64,000 nt of DNA. It comes from Halocafeteria seosinensis. Its lineage: Eukaryota > Sar > Bigyra > Bicosoecida. The notes below the pieces were generated by a model. The model was not told where the DNA came from. It searched no databases and saw nothing but the letters and a program-made list of their open reading frames with translations. Where the stretch lies: positions 1-64,000 of the forward strand of contig LVLI01000141.1 of assembly GCA_001687465.1 (NCBI GenBank), read 5' to 3'. Positions 9,684 through 21,285 of this stretch are shown one piece after another (position 1 is the stretch's first letter; each line of letters begins with the position of its first letter). The translations under genes and the position numbers were made by a program.

Positions 9684-12272
9684 ATGGATCCATTTGATCA
9701 ATTTTTTAGCAACATGCGCCAGTCCATGGAGCAATCCATGGCCAGGGCGTTTCGGATGGACGACATGTTTAGGGACCCGTTCCCGTCTCGATCGTTTGGT
9801 GGATCAATGCTCGATCGCGGGCAGACAAGTGGGGGCTCTTCGCTCCCTAGCTCGAATAGCAGGAAAATGGAACATCGAATAATGAATTCCGAAGGCAACT
9901 GCATCATGAAGAAAGAGGCTTTTTACAACGACGAGTACAGTGGCGGTCAAGTCGCCTGGTTGAATCGGCATGGCCGCGGATCGAAAAGTATCCCTGTTGT
10001 GCATAAGCGGAACGGTAAGGTCCACCATATCGGCAATGGTGGGGAAATGAATGTAGAAGGGTCGACGCGAAGCCTTCCTCGGTCAAGGAGCCACCGACAA
10101 CAACGTGCTCTACCTGCGTCCCAAGCGCAACACCATGACACCCAGGGAACGCTAGCTATTCCTTCTCACGATCGTGGCTCCAGCAATACTGGAGATGTTA
10201 TGGCCTTGCCTCCGTCCAGCCCCAATGATGCAGGCAGAACGGGCAGCCGACAACAACCTGAGGAAGCGTGGTCGTTGGCACCGGCGCCAACACTTCAACG
10301 AGGTGGGAGTTTCACGCTACAGCCACAGACTCCTAACGGAAGCAGGAGGTATGGGAGCGAAAGTGGTGCTGAGGGACACGTTGGAACGAAGCGACAGTAT
10401 GGAATGTACGAATTGGGAGAAGGGTGGTTTGAAGTCAGCGAGCCTATGGTTGGGTCATCTTCCGTCAAGGGGAAACATTGGATCGTGGAAGGGTCACGTT
10501 CTCGATTCTACGCGCTTGTATATAGACCATGGGCCGCCAGGAAGAGCTCTCCGCAAATGGAACGGGAGAATGCTGATTTGGATGAAATAAGGGAGTCCTG
10601 TCGAATTGGCACTTTCGAGTTTAACATAGACATAAAACCGGTAAAATACGTTGGGACTCTCCACCCTCGACATATCGCAATGGTCATTGTTGGCATTCAC
10701 AACTCGCGGAATTTTTATGCTCTTATCATGGATGGTGATAACAGACAATGGAGCTTAGTGCATAATCAAGGGGCACGGAGTAAAACGATTACGGAGTGCC
10801 AAGATAAACGCATCCGGAAAAACCAATTTATGCATGTAACAATTTCCAGTACTAGAGGCATTGTGGACATATATGCTGGAGACAAGTGTATATTTGAACG
10901 CTGTTCAACCTGTAAATCCGTGTTGGTGCAGGAGAAAGAAGGGGAAGAATATGCCGACTCCTTCGTGTGCAGGGTTGGTGTTGCAGCCTCTTACAGCAAA
11001 ATGGTGTTCCGGAACGCGTCCCTCTCTCAGTCACTACGAGGAGCCGGTAAGCGTCCGCCACCGACACAACAAGAGCAGTCAGCCGCTACCACAGAACAGT
11101 CCAATGATGTGTCTCAAGGGCCTATCGCAGAAATGGAGACAGAAACCCCTGCGAAGAAACGAAGGGAACCGGAGGCTTCTCAAACAGCCGCTGTAACAGA
11201 AAAGGGTAACGACAACAGCGAGAAGCAACAAGGTCATAGCAGTGACGATAATGATGATGATGATGCTAATCATGAAGATTTAGATAATGCTAATGAGAGC
11301 CGGAACCCATTTGAGGAGAGAGAACGTTTCACTGACGACGATCCCTCAATAATTGAGTCCATAGAAAGAGACATGATGATATTTACTGGTAAGAAATCTG
11401 GAAGTACAGTATCCTTTGATGATATTGCGGCTCTGGAAGGTGCCAAGCAGACTCTCAACGAAGCAGTGGTACTTCCGCTTGTTGCCCCCGAGCTCTTCAC
11501 AGGAATCCGTGAACCATGGAAGGGAGTACTGCTCTTTGGTCCTCCTGGCACAGGGAAGACCATGTTGGCGAAAGCAGTAGCCGGGATGAATGAGGCTGTT
11601 TTCTTCAACGTGTCCGCATCTTCATTGGTTTCAAAGTGGCGAGGGGAAAGCGAGAAAATTGTGCGATGCCTTTTTGCTATGGCGCGACATTATGCTCCAA
11701 GCATCATATTTATAGACGAGGTAGATGCGCTTGCTTCTCAGCGCGGTGCATCTAACGAGCACGAGGCATCGCGAAGGCTAAAGTCGGAACTACTGACGCA
11801 AATGGACGGGGTCGTATCGGCACTTAATGAAACTAACAAGGCTGTTGTTGTATTGGCGGCAACCAACCATCCATGGGATCTAGATGAAGCGCTTCGCCGA
11901 CGTCTGGAGAAGCGCATACATGTTCCTCTGCCTAATGAGAATGCTCGAAGGGATATGATCAATTTGAACTTGAAAGATGTAAAGGTGGCCAACGATGTCG
12001 ACATTTCTTCTTGGGCGTCAAAGACTGAGGGATACTCCGGTGATGATATCCGCATCCTCTGTAGAGAGGCTTCGATGGCGCCCATGCGTCGGCTCCTTTC
12101 TAGCAAGAGCCCTCAAGAAATTTCAGTCATGCGTGCTAAGGAGGGGAAACTGGAATTGGAAGAAGTTACCGACAAAGATATGTATGATGCGTTCCAAACG
12201 ATTAATCCATCCGTCTCTGATAAAGATATTGAGAACTTTCAAGCGTGGACCGAACAGTTTGGTTCTGTGTAG
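9684..12272 (+). CDS. Katanin-type AAA ATPase with predicted jelly-roll domain
   Basis: Single-exon gene of 862 residues; the ATG at 9684 sits in a good context (AAAATGG). The C-terminal 300 residues form a meiotic-clade AAA ATPase: FDDIAALEGAKQTLNEAVVLP, Walker A GPPGTGKT (about residue 619), Walker B IIFIDEVDAL (about 674), sensor AATNHPWDLDEALRRRLEKR with arginine fingers, and the SKWRGESEK pore region. This is closest in pattern to katanin p60 and its relatives, which sever microtubules. Residues about 240-450 show a beta-rich pattern (FEFNIDIKPV, NFYALIMDGDNRQWSLV, FMHVTISSTRGIVDIYAG, RVGVAASYSKMVFRNASL) resembling a concanavalin A/LamG-like sandwich. The N-terminal 80 residues (MDPFDQFFSNMRQSME) faintly recall myeloid leukaemia factor proteins. 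Acidic, Ser/Gln-rich linkers separate the parts. No MIT domain is seen. Confidence 0.85.
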   Translation: MDPFDQFFSNMRQSMEQSMARAFRMDDMFRDPFPSRSFGGSMLDRGQTSGGSSLPSSNSRKMEHRIMNSEGNCIMKKEAFYNDEYSGGQVAWLNRHGRGSKSIPVVHKRNGKVHHIGNGGEMNVEGSTRSLPRSRSHRQQRALPASQAQHHDTQGTLAIPSHDRGSSNTGDVMALPPSSPNDAGRTGSRQQPEEAWSLAPAPTLQRGGSFTLQPQTPNGSRRYGSESGAEGHVGTKRQYGMYELGEGWFEVSEPMVGSSSVKGKHWIVEGSRSRFYALVYRPWAARKSSPQMERENADLDEIRESCRIGTFEFNIDIKPVKYVGTLHPRHIAMVIVGIHNSRNFYALIMDGDNRQWSLVHNQGARSKTITECQDKRIRKNQFMHVTISSTRGIVDIYAGDKCIFERCSTCKSVLVQEKEGEEYADSFVCRVGVAASYSKMVFRNASLSQSLRGAGKRPPPTQQEQSAATTEQSNDVSQGPIAEMETETPAKKRREPEASQTAAVTEKGNDNSEKQQGHSSDDNDDDDANHEDLDNANESRNPFEERERFTDDDPSIIESIERDMMIFTGKKSGSTVSFDDIAALEGAKQTLNEAVVLPLVAPELFTGIREPWKGVLLFGPPGTGKTMLAKAVAGMNEAVFFNVSASSLVSKWRGESEKIVRCLFAMARHYAPSIIFIDEVDALASQRGASNEHEASRRLKSELLTQMDGVVSALNETNKAVVVLAATNHPWDLDEALRRRLEKRIHVPLPNENARRDMINLNLKDVKVANDVDISSWASKTEGYSGDDIRILCREASMAPMRRLLSSKSPQEISVMRAKEGKLELEEVTDKDMYDAFQTINPSVSDKDIENFQAWTEQFGSV

Positions 12273-12820
12273 CTGGAGAACTGACGCAGTACCAGTGGTA
12301 CGATGGCTTTTCGTTTCCCGATTCTTTGTAATTCATTTACCCATGGAATCGCATTACTGGAACTATTCAAGAGAAAACTTTATTGAGACGAGATCTATTT
12401 CTGTATCTCTGTTTCCTGTTCATGTGTTGAGTGAAATTTTTGAGAATTCAAATGCTCTGTCCGTCCGCGTTCCTAGCGCCGATGTACTTATTAGGTAGCC
12501 AAGAGGCAAAAAGTGCACACAATTCTCCCTCCATCTTTTGCCTTAATATCACATCCTGTCCTACATACTTTTACCAGGTTCCACGTGCAGCATCGATCAA
12601 AGAACTATTTCGTCTGCTCGGAAAAGTCGACGAAATGTTTGCTTGTTATTCTGATTTTTCGAGGCGCCTGCGTTCAACCAAGAGTACTACAAGAAGAAGC
12701 CACCATTGTTGTCGATGGATTCTCTTTTCCATTGTCACTATCATTACGCAAACCCGTGCGCTTTCTGTTTAGCCACAGCTTCTGGTACAGCCCTCTACAT
12801 GCTCTGGTTGACGTGGTAGG
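12273..12820. other. Intergenic
   Basis: About 550 bp between two plus-strand genes. Overlapping short ORFs in all frames resemble nothing. No RNA gene or repeat was seen. Confidence 0.5.
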
Positions 12821-15800
12821 ATGGACCCTTTTACGTGGTTGGATAATGCCGGAAGTGGTGCTACCCACGGGGAAGCTGCTCACAGCTCTATCATGCCTCC
12901 CACGGGTGATGAAATGGAGTTTTCGAAACACGGACTCCACGATGACGAGGATGACGAATATTTAATGTACCTAGCATCTGCGGTAGACTCGTCTGTATCC
13001 GATTCATACAGTCACACGTTCGGAGGGGCAGGTGAAAAAGGGGAAACACCTCTTTCAACTCACGGACAGTCGTATATGAACACGACTGGGACAGTAACAA
13101 CATCGGCATCCGAAGGGATATATTCTGATGCCCCCGATCTACCGCAAAAGGCAATTCGGGACCCAGAGTCAGAATACGATGGACGATGCACAGCCCTGAC
13201 GGAAGGCCGAGGTTCGGATGGCGTTCATCACAGGTGCAGCGCCAACGTACCTCAAAAGTAAGCTTATCGTGTCTTATTGATTTCTGGAATATACGAAATT
13301 ATAACTCTATGGGCTATTTTTTCCGCTATGGTGGTGTTGTTCAGCCCTCAATTATTTTGCACGGCTCACAACACGCCGTCAAACAGAAGAGTGGGAACCC
13401 TGTGGCAGGTAAGCTGTGACGAGACAGTACAGAGTTCGACTCATTGTCGAAATCTATCATGTGATAATGCAGCATCCGATCTCATGTCCTGTTTGTTCTC
13501 GTCGGGGAAGCAAAAACGACATTTTTCCTCCCCAGAGCTATGACATCTGTGTCAGAGAAAATCGTCGTTGTTCCTCGTCCACTGATACAGTAGACGAAAG
13601 CGAGATAGATGCTAAGGTTGCCAAAATTGAGAAACAAAAACAAAAAGAAAAGAGTGATCAGCAAAGACGGTCGAAACAAGGAGATGCTGTACTACGTCAC
13701 CCTTCGCAGAGTCGCTCAGCGAAGAGCTCGCAGAAGAAGCCCCAAACCAACTCAAGCAGCAGGTCTCTAGACTCTCAGAGAGACAGTTTATTGTTTCGAA
13801 AACGTGAGGGTACACAAGATCAACAGGATAGAATGGTTTCTCACTCAGCAAATGGGGCTCCCGAGGAAAACCAGCGGTTTACGACGTTTCCCCTTGACCC
13901 CCCGGAAAATTCCCGCGAGAATGTACCTGTGGCCAGCAGTTCGAGTTCTGCTGCGGGACACAGGAGCAGCCAAAACGTAAATCACTCGGGGTCGAGATAT
14001 ACCGATGGTCCTCGTGGTCTGTCTCAGGACTTTGGTCTAATGGGGTCCCGTGACTTTGTTGGCTCCTACGACAGTGTGCTCGACGGTTTTCTGGCAGATA
14101 TTCCGGACATGAACTTTGGCAGTGATATTGATCCCTGGGATCTTACTTTAACAGACCACGAAAGCAATATTCCTCCTCGCGACTCCTTCTCAGGCCCCGC
14201 GCGAAGCCACCACAGAACCGATCCCTTCGATGGTATCGACTGGGATGTTCCCGCGTCCTTTAGCGACGATATTTTCCGAGACCCTGTGAATTCTAGAATG
14301 GATACACGGGAGCATCAGGCATCACATTTCAAGCATATACGTCCCAGCTACAAGCGGGAACGATCGTCATCGCAGTACTCTCTCGACGAGTTTCCTGTAT
14401 CGAACAACGTTGCGGATGCTCATAATGGTACTCGTCATCGGCCGGAATCCTCAAAAAAGGAAAGCGCTGAAGCGAGAGGGAAGCCGCAAGGGTTATCGCG
14501 ATCCCTACAAGAGCCTAGTGGGATAGTGGCAGTGGTTCAGCTTCCTCGGTTCTTGATGCCTTCGCGATGGCGAGATCCACCAGGTTTTCGAAGCTGCTTC
14601 CAAGAGGTACGGCAAACATCAAACGATCCCTTGTGCGCGACTGAGAACCGTATATGCAAAAGCGCTATGGCGAACAACGTTGAAAAGTCGATCGACTATT
14701 TTCTGAACTGCAATAGGAACGCATACCAGCGCGGTTCAAAAATCAAAGAGGCTTCAATGGCATATCTTTGGAATGTCCTTGCAGAAGCTTATTCACGCGT
14801 GCACATTTGTCCTTGGAATATCCTCACGGAGAAGTTTCCAACCTCCGATCTGAAGGTACGCGAAGTCGTGTGTAGCAGGCGGTAAAAATTTAGATACTAA
14901 AGCTTTCATGTATTATTGCTTGCAGAATTTTACACCTGTGGATGTCTTGTGTCGGACAGTAGAAGTGCCTGCCGGCGGGAAGGGTATTGTTCCGCAGACA
15001 AATGAAGAGTGGATGCTCAAAGATGTTATGATAGAGAAAGGCAGCACCAAGACCCCTCTACTTGAATCTGCGGAATATCTCGACGCGTCGGATCCCGAAA
15101 TCCCAACTGCTGCGTCAGCGCGAGACCCGGGTAATAGCAGTAGATCGATGACTTCTGCGGAAAGCCTAAGCTCGATCGGTGCTCAAAGTCCTCATCCTAG
15201 CTCCTCATCGATGGTCCCGTTGCCGTCATCGTCGGAAAGTATCCAACAGGATTCTTTTTCTTTAAGCAGCACTTACCACCGTCCAAGGTCTTATAGTAGC
15301 AGTATCATTTTACAGAGGTATACAGGCCTCAATGACAATACGGATGGAGAAAAGGGGCGATCAAAGAAGGTAGCAGCAGGTAAGTATTTTGAATAACAAG
15401 GGTGGGGCTGATGAAAGAATTGAAGTAGCTCGCTGTTCTGTAACCACAGAACTGGCGGCAGAGGGTGATGGTGCGTTCACTATGTCGACTGATCCTATTT
15501 CTGGAAATGGAAGCGTACAAACCAATTCTTCGCATCAAGCAGCCGGTCTCCATCCACCGATATCTGATGCTAAGCCGCAACAAATGGGCGATGGCTACCG
15601 ATTGCACAAGGAAGCGAATGCTTCTCCCATCTTAGTCATGCTTCCACTTGAAGGCACAGAATGGTTCCTTACCAGGATTCAATGGAATCCTATCCCCGAG
15701 ATTCAGATTTTTGAGCCTGCTGGCACATCCTTTCATCAATGCAGGGAAAAATTGAAGCCACTGATTTCTTGGCTCGATTGCGTACATCCCCTACCTAACG

Positions 15801-16003
15801 GGTGGTTGAACGCAACAGTTGAAGCAGCAAGTTTCTCCATGCGCGAAGATACAGGTGTTGCATCTCTACTGTTTGCCGAAAAGTGTTGTCAAGGGCAATA
15901 CCGACAGGATATTGATGCGTGGACTGAAGATAAAGACGTAAGAGACTATCGTCTCATTATACAAGAGTATCTCAAATATGAATTTCGCTCCGTCCTGAGT
16001 TGA
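12821..16003 (+). CDS. Large low-complexity protein with degenerate Ulp1-like C-terminus
   Basis: Five exons: 12821-13257, 13345-13408, 13473-14855, 14926-15379 and 15450-16003, giving about 960 residues. Exons 2-3 join into a Cys/His cluster (LFCTAHN, then HPISCPVC and YDIC) that could bind zinc. A long Ser/Arg/acidic middle follows. The last 130 residues follow the C48 (Ulp1/SENP) protease pattern: PLEGTEWFLTRIQW, EIQIFEPAG, then MREDTGVASLLFAE and a terminal helix. In active enzymes these positions read HW, DS and DCGV, so His, Asp and Cys appear as Glu, Glu and Thr. If this reading is right, it is a pseudo-protease that may bind SUMO or another modifier. The family assignment rests on pattern only. 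Confidence 0.6.
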
Positions 16004-16606
16004 CTGTTGCCGCGCCACTGGACCCGAGTTCGTCGAATATAGCCGTGGGATAGTAGATGAGGATAGTCAATGGCAGTAGACCGTCCATCCAGCCGTTCCG
16101 AATAGAACAGACGTCTCAGTGACACCCCTAGTTTCACTGCTGCATCCAGATTTTTTCAGCTTCCTTCTACTACCAGTAAGGTAACGCATGCGGCGGCATG
16201 CCTGGCCATCCCATCAAGCCGATGTTTGTGAATTCGTGATCTCGCAGAGTCTAATCCAATCTTGAGCACCATGAAGTAGTTGTACTAGAAACAAAACGGA
16301 ACAGCTCTGTCTACAAGAACAACCGTGCCATAAGACGGTCTTATTAAAACCACGCGTACTTGTACTTGCACTCCACCCTCGGCATTTTGTGAAGCTGCCT
16401 GTTGCAGACTACAGTCTGCCTCGGTGGTGCAATGACATCTGATAGAATGGTGAATATAGACCCAAGATCGTAGTACCCATTCTACAACAAAAATGACGTA
16501 GATGGTAGTCTTTCCTGCCGGAAACATAGTCCATCCCAAGACAAAGTGTTGATTGAAGTTGCGCAGGATATAACCTACTTGTAGAGACACGTCATCTATA
16601 CACGAC
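16004..16606. other. Intergenic
   Basis: About 600 bp between two plus-strand genes. A minus-strand ORF at 16285-16641 runs through it but has no recognisable domain and overlaps the start of the WBP2-like gene. No other feature is seen. Confidence 0.45.
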
Positions 16607-17502
16607 ATGGCGCTCAATCCTCCTGTTACGCAGGACGGCATCCCTATGGCCGTCCCCGGGGAGCGCTATTTGTGCTTCAGGACCAATATCAAAACGTCCA
16701 TCAATATGACAAAGTAAGTCGAGTTGGCAATTACACTCGTGGAAGAATGAAATTCAGCGAATGTGTTGGTCCAGTCCGCGAGGTAAGGTATCAGCCACAG
16801 GTCAACTATTTTTGACGACGAAGAGGTTATGCTTTGTTGTGCAAAGTGGAAACCCTAAAATTCCTGGCTCCAATGCTGCACTCCGGGCGTTGGTAAGATG
16901 ATCAAGAAGAACGTTCTGAATGGTCGTACGCTGAATTGGAACTGTGATGCATTATGCAGGATATTCCAATTTCCCATGTTACGCATCAGGAATTCAAGCA
17001 GCCCATTTTTGGAGCAAATTATTTGCAGTGCAACCTAAATCCAGTTCCGTCCATGGGAACCCAAGGTCCGCTGGAGGTTAAGTTGGAGTTTCGCGATGGC
17101 GGATGTGGACTCTTTCTCAAGTTATGGTTCCCGTTGATGCAAGCGATTGAACCTGCCACTCCCGGTATCGAATGGGAAGGCTTTGTTGAACGCGTTGACG
17201 ACTATCTTCGCTACGCTTCAGGAAGTGATCCGACTGATCCTACTCATCTATACATGTCTCAACCGGATATCCCCACCGCTCCAGCTATCGGTCCAAGTGG
17301 AGCAGGCTACGCATACTATGACAATTCCGCAGGAGGAAGCCAAACGTCCTCAATGACGGATGTGGCGCCGACTGCGCCTTCATCGTCTATGCCTCGTGAT
17401 GATGGTAGAAATACGGACGCTCCTCCACCATACGACTCGCGGGGCGAACACTCGCCCAGGCAACAGGCTCAAACGAGGAATGCCTACAGAGCAACCTCAT
17501 AA
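16607..17502 (+). CDS. WBP2-like protein (GRAM-type domain plus PPxY motif)
   Basis: Three exons: 16607-16713, 16775-16892 and 16960-17502. The spliced N-terminal half follows WBP2/WBP2NL: GKVSATGQLFLTTKRLCFVV, a phospholipid-binding GRAM-like strand pair, then IPISHVTHQEFKQPIFGANY, matching the WBP2 motif around KQPVFGANYI. The C-terminal tail is Ser/Pro-rich and ends with a PPPYD site, the classical ligand for WW domains of Nedd4- and YAP-type proteins; animal WBP2 uses such motifs. The acceptor at 16774 is chosen because it restores the reading frame through the conserved strand. The protein is about 255 residues. Likely an adaptor at membranes or in the nucleus. Confidence 0.85.
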
Positions 17503-17683
17503 TTGCTTCTGCAGACCGTGTTTATGTGATACTCTAGCTAGGCTCATTTCCATTCTGAAACGTTCCAGTTGAACTGAAGAAATCACCCTCACTTGTTATG
17601 TGTTTGGAGTGGGGCGACCATGCACAACAGTGCATTAGCCTACGCGGTATTAGCACGTGCATGTGTATATTGATCGTTAACAA

Positions 17684-19869
17684 TTAGCCACGCTTTTCTG
17701 GAGGTCTATAGGCCATACCAATCTTGTCAAATATGTCTTCCTCAGAATTCAACGGTTCGGGCTCCCCCATTTTCACATCTCCAGCTTTGGGTGCACCTCG
17801 CTTTTTCATTTTACCTGTTATTCGTATTCATTATAGATCATATCTGCTTGTTGCGAGAACGAGCAAGTGACCTTACCTTCTTCAATTGCCTCCTCGATTT
17901 CGCCTTGAGTCCACTGACCGCGTTCTTTGCGCAATGCATATGCGTTGAGCACGTATCCTTTCTTCTTCGCAGATGCCCGAATTGAGGACAGGAAAATATC
18001 GGGTCCTGCACTAGCGCAGTTAGCGTAACGCACATTAGCTTCGGAATACACTCAAGATGCGTACCTGTTGAGTAAAGGACGGATGGCCACCAGAAATTGT
18101 AAGGAATGATCTTCAAGATCAGCTGGCGATGAATAGGTCCAGTCAACGGCTTGTCTTTATCACCTTTTGAATCCTCCTCAATTCGACGCTTTTTGGCTTC
18201 CATTTCTTGCGGATCCATGACTTCGATGGAGGGGCCCGAGCTTGTTTTACGCTTGTTAGCATTTCCTTCTTGACCTCTTGCAGCTGCAAGATTGCCACGC
18301 CCCCACATCGATGGGACGTTGCCACCTGATTTGTCTTCTTCTTCCTCCATTTCTTCCAGTGAGGGGACACTTAACCCGGTAACTGCTGGAGCAGACGCAG
18401 CAGGTTCTGCAGACTTCTTAGGCGCAGTCTTCGCAGATGTGCTTTTGTCGGTTTCTTCATCAACGTCGTCACTGATATCAATATCGGCGGTAGAGCTCTT
18501 CTGCGTTGGTTGAGAATTCCCGCTGGTGGTTGGCTCTGAAGAAGTTGCTTCTGCTCCTTCGTTCTTCTGCGGGGCTTTCTTCTTCTGCGAAGGGGCTAGA
18601 AAGATACCCCGGTAAGTGGTTAACCCTTTATCCGAGATTTCAGTCAGATCATCGGTGACAAACTTTTTCTCCTTCAACTTATCGACCAATTTCCGAAGGA
18701 GATCTGGTCCAGGACAAGACTTGGTTTTAGCGTGCTGGGTAACTTTGTCAGGATCTTCGGCAGTATAATCCTGGAGGCAACATACACAAGCACGGAGTCC
18801 ACCATAACCGAGCATTTACCGTCCTGGGTTTAAGAACAAAACATACTGCATGTCTGACAAGAATGTCTACATTCTCAGCTGTGGGGCGACTGCGGCGAAA
18901 CGCCCCAACGAGCTTGGTTTCCATTCCCAGTGATTTCGCCACCTTATCTACTTCTCCATAAATTTCCTCTCCCTGCTATGTGTGACTTACATTCAGCCTA
19001 GTCCTCTTTACTAGAATTCAGCACATTGGTAGACTTACCTCTTCTCTAGCTATAGGCTCCTCCAACTCTCGGACATACTTCAGTCCAATCTTTTGTTGAT
19101 GCGTCAAACTGATCAGAGGAAAAACTGGATGAAAATTCGCAGCTAATATCGAGGACAAACTGTGTCCACAGACTAACCTTGCATAGTATTCGGGTTTATT
19201 GAGCTGCTCCAATGAGGTTACGCCACTGTCCGCAAGCTCCTGCATTAAACTTAGAATCATTCATGATGGTCACTTTGAGACTAAAGCAGTAGCGCGTTCG
19301 GTCGTACTGATGCTTTGGATGCTCCGATGCCTTGAACACGCTGCAATTCCAGCATCGCTGCCGTAGCAGGGTCTTGCATTATCTCGTTGTAGAGTGCGCA
19401 TTTTCCCGTGGTCACGTATTCGTCAATCTTCTTGGCAATTCCAGGTCCGATGCCTGATAATTTCTGCGCCTCTTTCCCTGGAGTCTCCAGACAATTCAAT
19501 CCCCAAGCTGTTTATACGGACCACGGCAAGAACACTATGACACACATACCACTCTCGACTCGTTTGCGATAGGTCGAAAGTGAATCGACAGCGCTCTTGT
19601 ATGCTCGAACACGCATCCAGTCTTTCTGCCGCGTGTAGTAATCCAGGATCACTTTGAGCATCTGTACCCAAAGCAAACATCATTGAACAGGCCCATACAC
19701 ACGCACACAGTGAGAGAGGGGTGTTTGCCTGGCGTACTTTTGTGATATCCTCATTGTGGTTCACCTCTGAGAGCACTTGCTCCTCCTCCTCTGCCGCCTT
19801 GTCTGATTTCTTGGATTTCGACTGAGGCGAGGCTTTGCCGCCTTTTTTGGATGTGGTTTTCGGAGGCAT
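17684..19869 (-). CDS. DNA polymerase beta-like protein with degenerate catalytic site
   Basis: Family X polymerase of base-excision repair by domain order. A Lys-rich leader (exon 19738-19869) precedes the 8-kDa lyase domain (exon 19550-19661, then KEAQKLSGIGPGIAKKIDEY), in which the Schiff-base lysine (IAKK) is kept. Next are a second helix-hairpin-helix (VQGIGASKA), the HQQKIGLKY thumb-side segment, and the palm LVGAFRRSRPTAENVDILVR. The C-terminus has VLYSTGPDIFLSSIR and EEDIFDKIGMAYRPPEKR. Two features are odd. A charged insertion of about 150 residues (coded around 18155-18600) splits the palm. Of the three catalytic aspartates (human D190, D192, D256) only the second survives: the sites read N, D and I (AENVD; HRQLILKIIP). 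Polymerase activity is doubtful; lyase activity may remain. Confidence 0.88.
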
Positions 19870-20613
19870 TTTTACCTACATGCACGAAACGGAGCAATTG
19901 TATGGTATATATCGTTGTTTATAGTGTAACTCGTTGGAAAATCAACTCTGTATTCTCTTTAGAGTATATCGTGGCCTCCCGATGACCTCTGTTTGAATTT
20001 GAATTGGTGTTTGAATTGCAGAATATGGAAATCCGCACTAGATCAGTGGCGGGTTTTTCCTCCAACAAACCTATCTATAAATACTGTATACGATTGCAGA
20101 CAAAACGTCTCGTAGAGGGAGGGACCGCTCAATGCTCCTCAGTCGTGGGGCGCAACGTATGCTGTGGACGTGTTGCTGGAGGGGTTTTCACCCCTCGCAA
20201 ATTTCTTTGAAATGCGATTCATCAAAGATCAATTCGACCCGGCAAGACTAACACTAAAGTACGGTGCAATAAACGACCGACAATTTTTAATGCCATCGGT
20301 ACCCATCCATCCATGAAACTGAAGTCACGAAGTAGTCCGTGTAGGTGTTCATGCTGCACTCCACTCATGAACTACACGGTGTAACACTAACTTGCATGAT
20401 TATCCCAATAATACCAAGAATTGCAAGAATAATAGCTGTGAGAAATAAGTGTTGTCAACGGATGCGATTAGAAATATCCCGAGAACTGCTTCCACCGACC
20501 AAAGAGCCTCCATCACTCCATGTCCGCTTATTCCAAGTAGTATTCAGAGGCATCTCCGAACAAAGCAAATAGTACAGACGAATCTAGAGCACTGCCGATA
20601 AAAGCACTTGTAT
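19870..20613. other. Intergenic
   Basis: About 740 bp upstream of the polymerase gene. It contains a TATAAATA element near 20077-20084 on the plus strand with no recognised gene behind it. Small ORFs at 20004-20210 and 20345-20572 resemble nothing. No repeats were seen. Confidence 0.45.
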
Positions 20614-21285
20614 CTAGATTACAGTGGGCAGATATAGAGTGATATCGTCGTCCGATTGCGGGAAGGAATCCATCTGCTCGATGTCCAGGAACTCCCTTCC
20701 CACCCCGCGAATAGCTTTTAGGAAGTGATCAATGAGCAAACATCGACCATCGTCGCGTTGCACTGTAACCGCCATATCTCCAGGATGGCCACTGACTGCT
20801 AGCTACAGCTAGGTATCTCTGGGTCTAACCAATGTCGCAGTTCGGACGCGTTTGTTGGGCTGGATAGGTTGTGTTACTACCCAAAGTCACCAGAGAGTTG
20901 CGGGAAGTTCCTGATAACCGCGAGTCCCCGGAGCCACAGATGCAGTCACGACATGATCAAGCCAAAGTGATTCTGCCGCATGGTCATTCAACAGATCATA
21001 CGGTACTATAACCCATCCAATGATCTTGGGAGATATGTTACGTAGCTGTGAGGACTAAGAGGGATACAATACAAATAAACCAGGTCAGTCGTCTGACCAC
21101 TAAATGCTAGGGTGCGGACTGAATAGTTCCAGTGTATAGCTGAGGCATACCTGACGCATCGCCAGTGGATCCCGCGCTTCTAAATTGGCGTAGACATGTG
21201 AAGCATAGAAAAGATTGAACTTTTCTGTAGCCGGGTCGATAATACATTCATATTTATACTCTGGAAGTCTAAGTAGCGGGAATAC
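20614..21285 (-). CDS. Coding exons of an unrecognised protein, 5' end unresolved
   Basis: Three coding blocks are readable on the minus strand: 21151-21285 (LPEYKYECIIDPATEKFNLF), 20891-21045 (SPKIIGWVIVPYDLLN) and 20614-20795 (SGHPGDMAVTVQRDDGR, ending at a TAG). The junction between the last two does not keep frame with the obvious GTGACT donor; a donor at G|GTTATC a few codons earlier would. No ATG precedes the first block. The block could be spliced to the upstream four-helix gene, whose final codons (PPPSYY) directly precede a good GTATAAG donor, but the paralogue of that gene stops at the same place. No family was recognised. Confidence 0.45.

Noticed and set aside
16285-16641. Minus-strand ORF of 118 codons
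   Set aside because: No domain or signal, and it overlaps the start of the WBP2-like gene; treated as chance.
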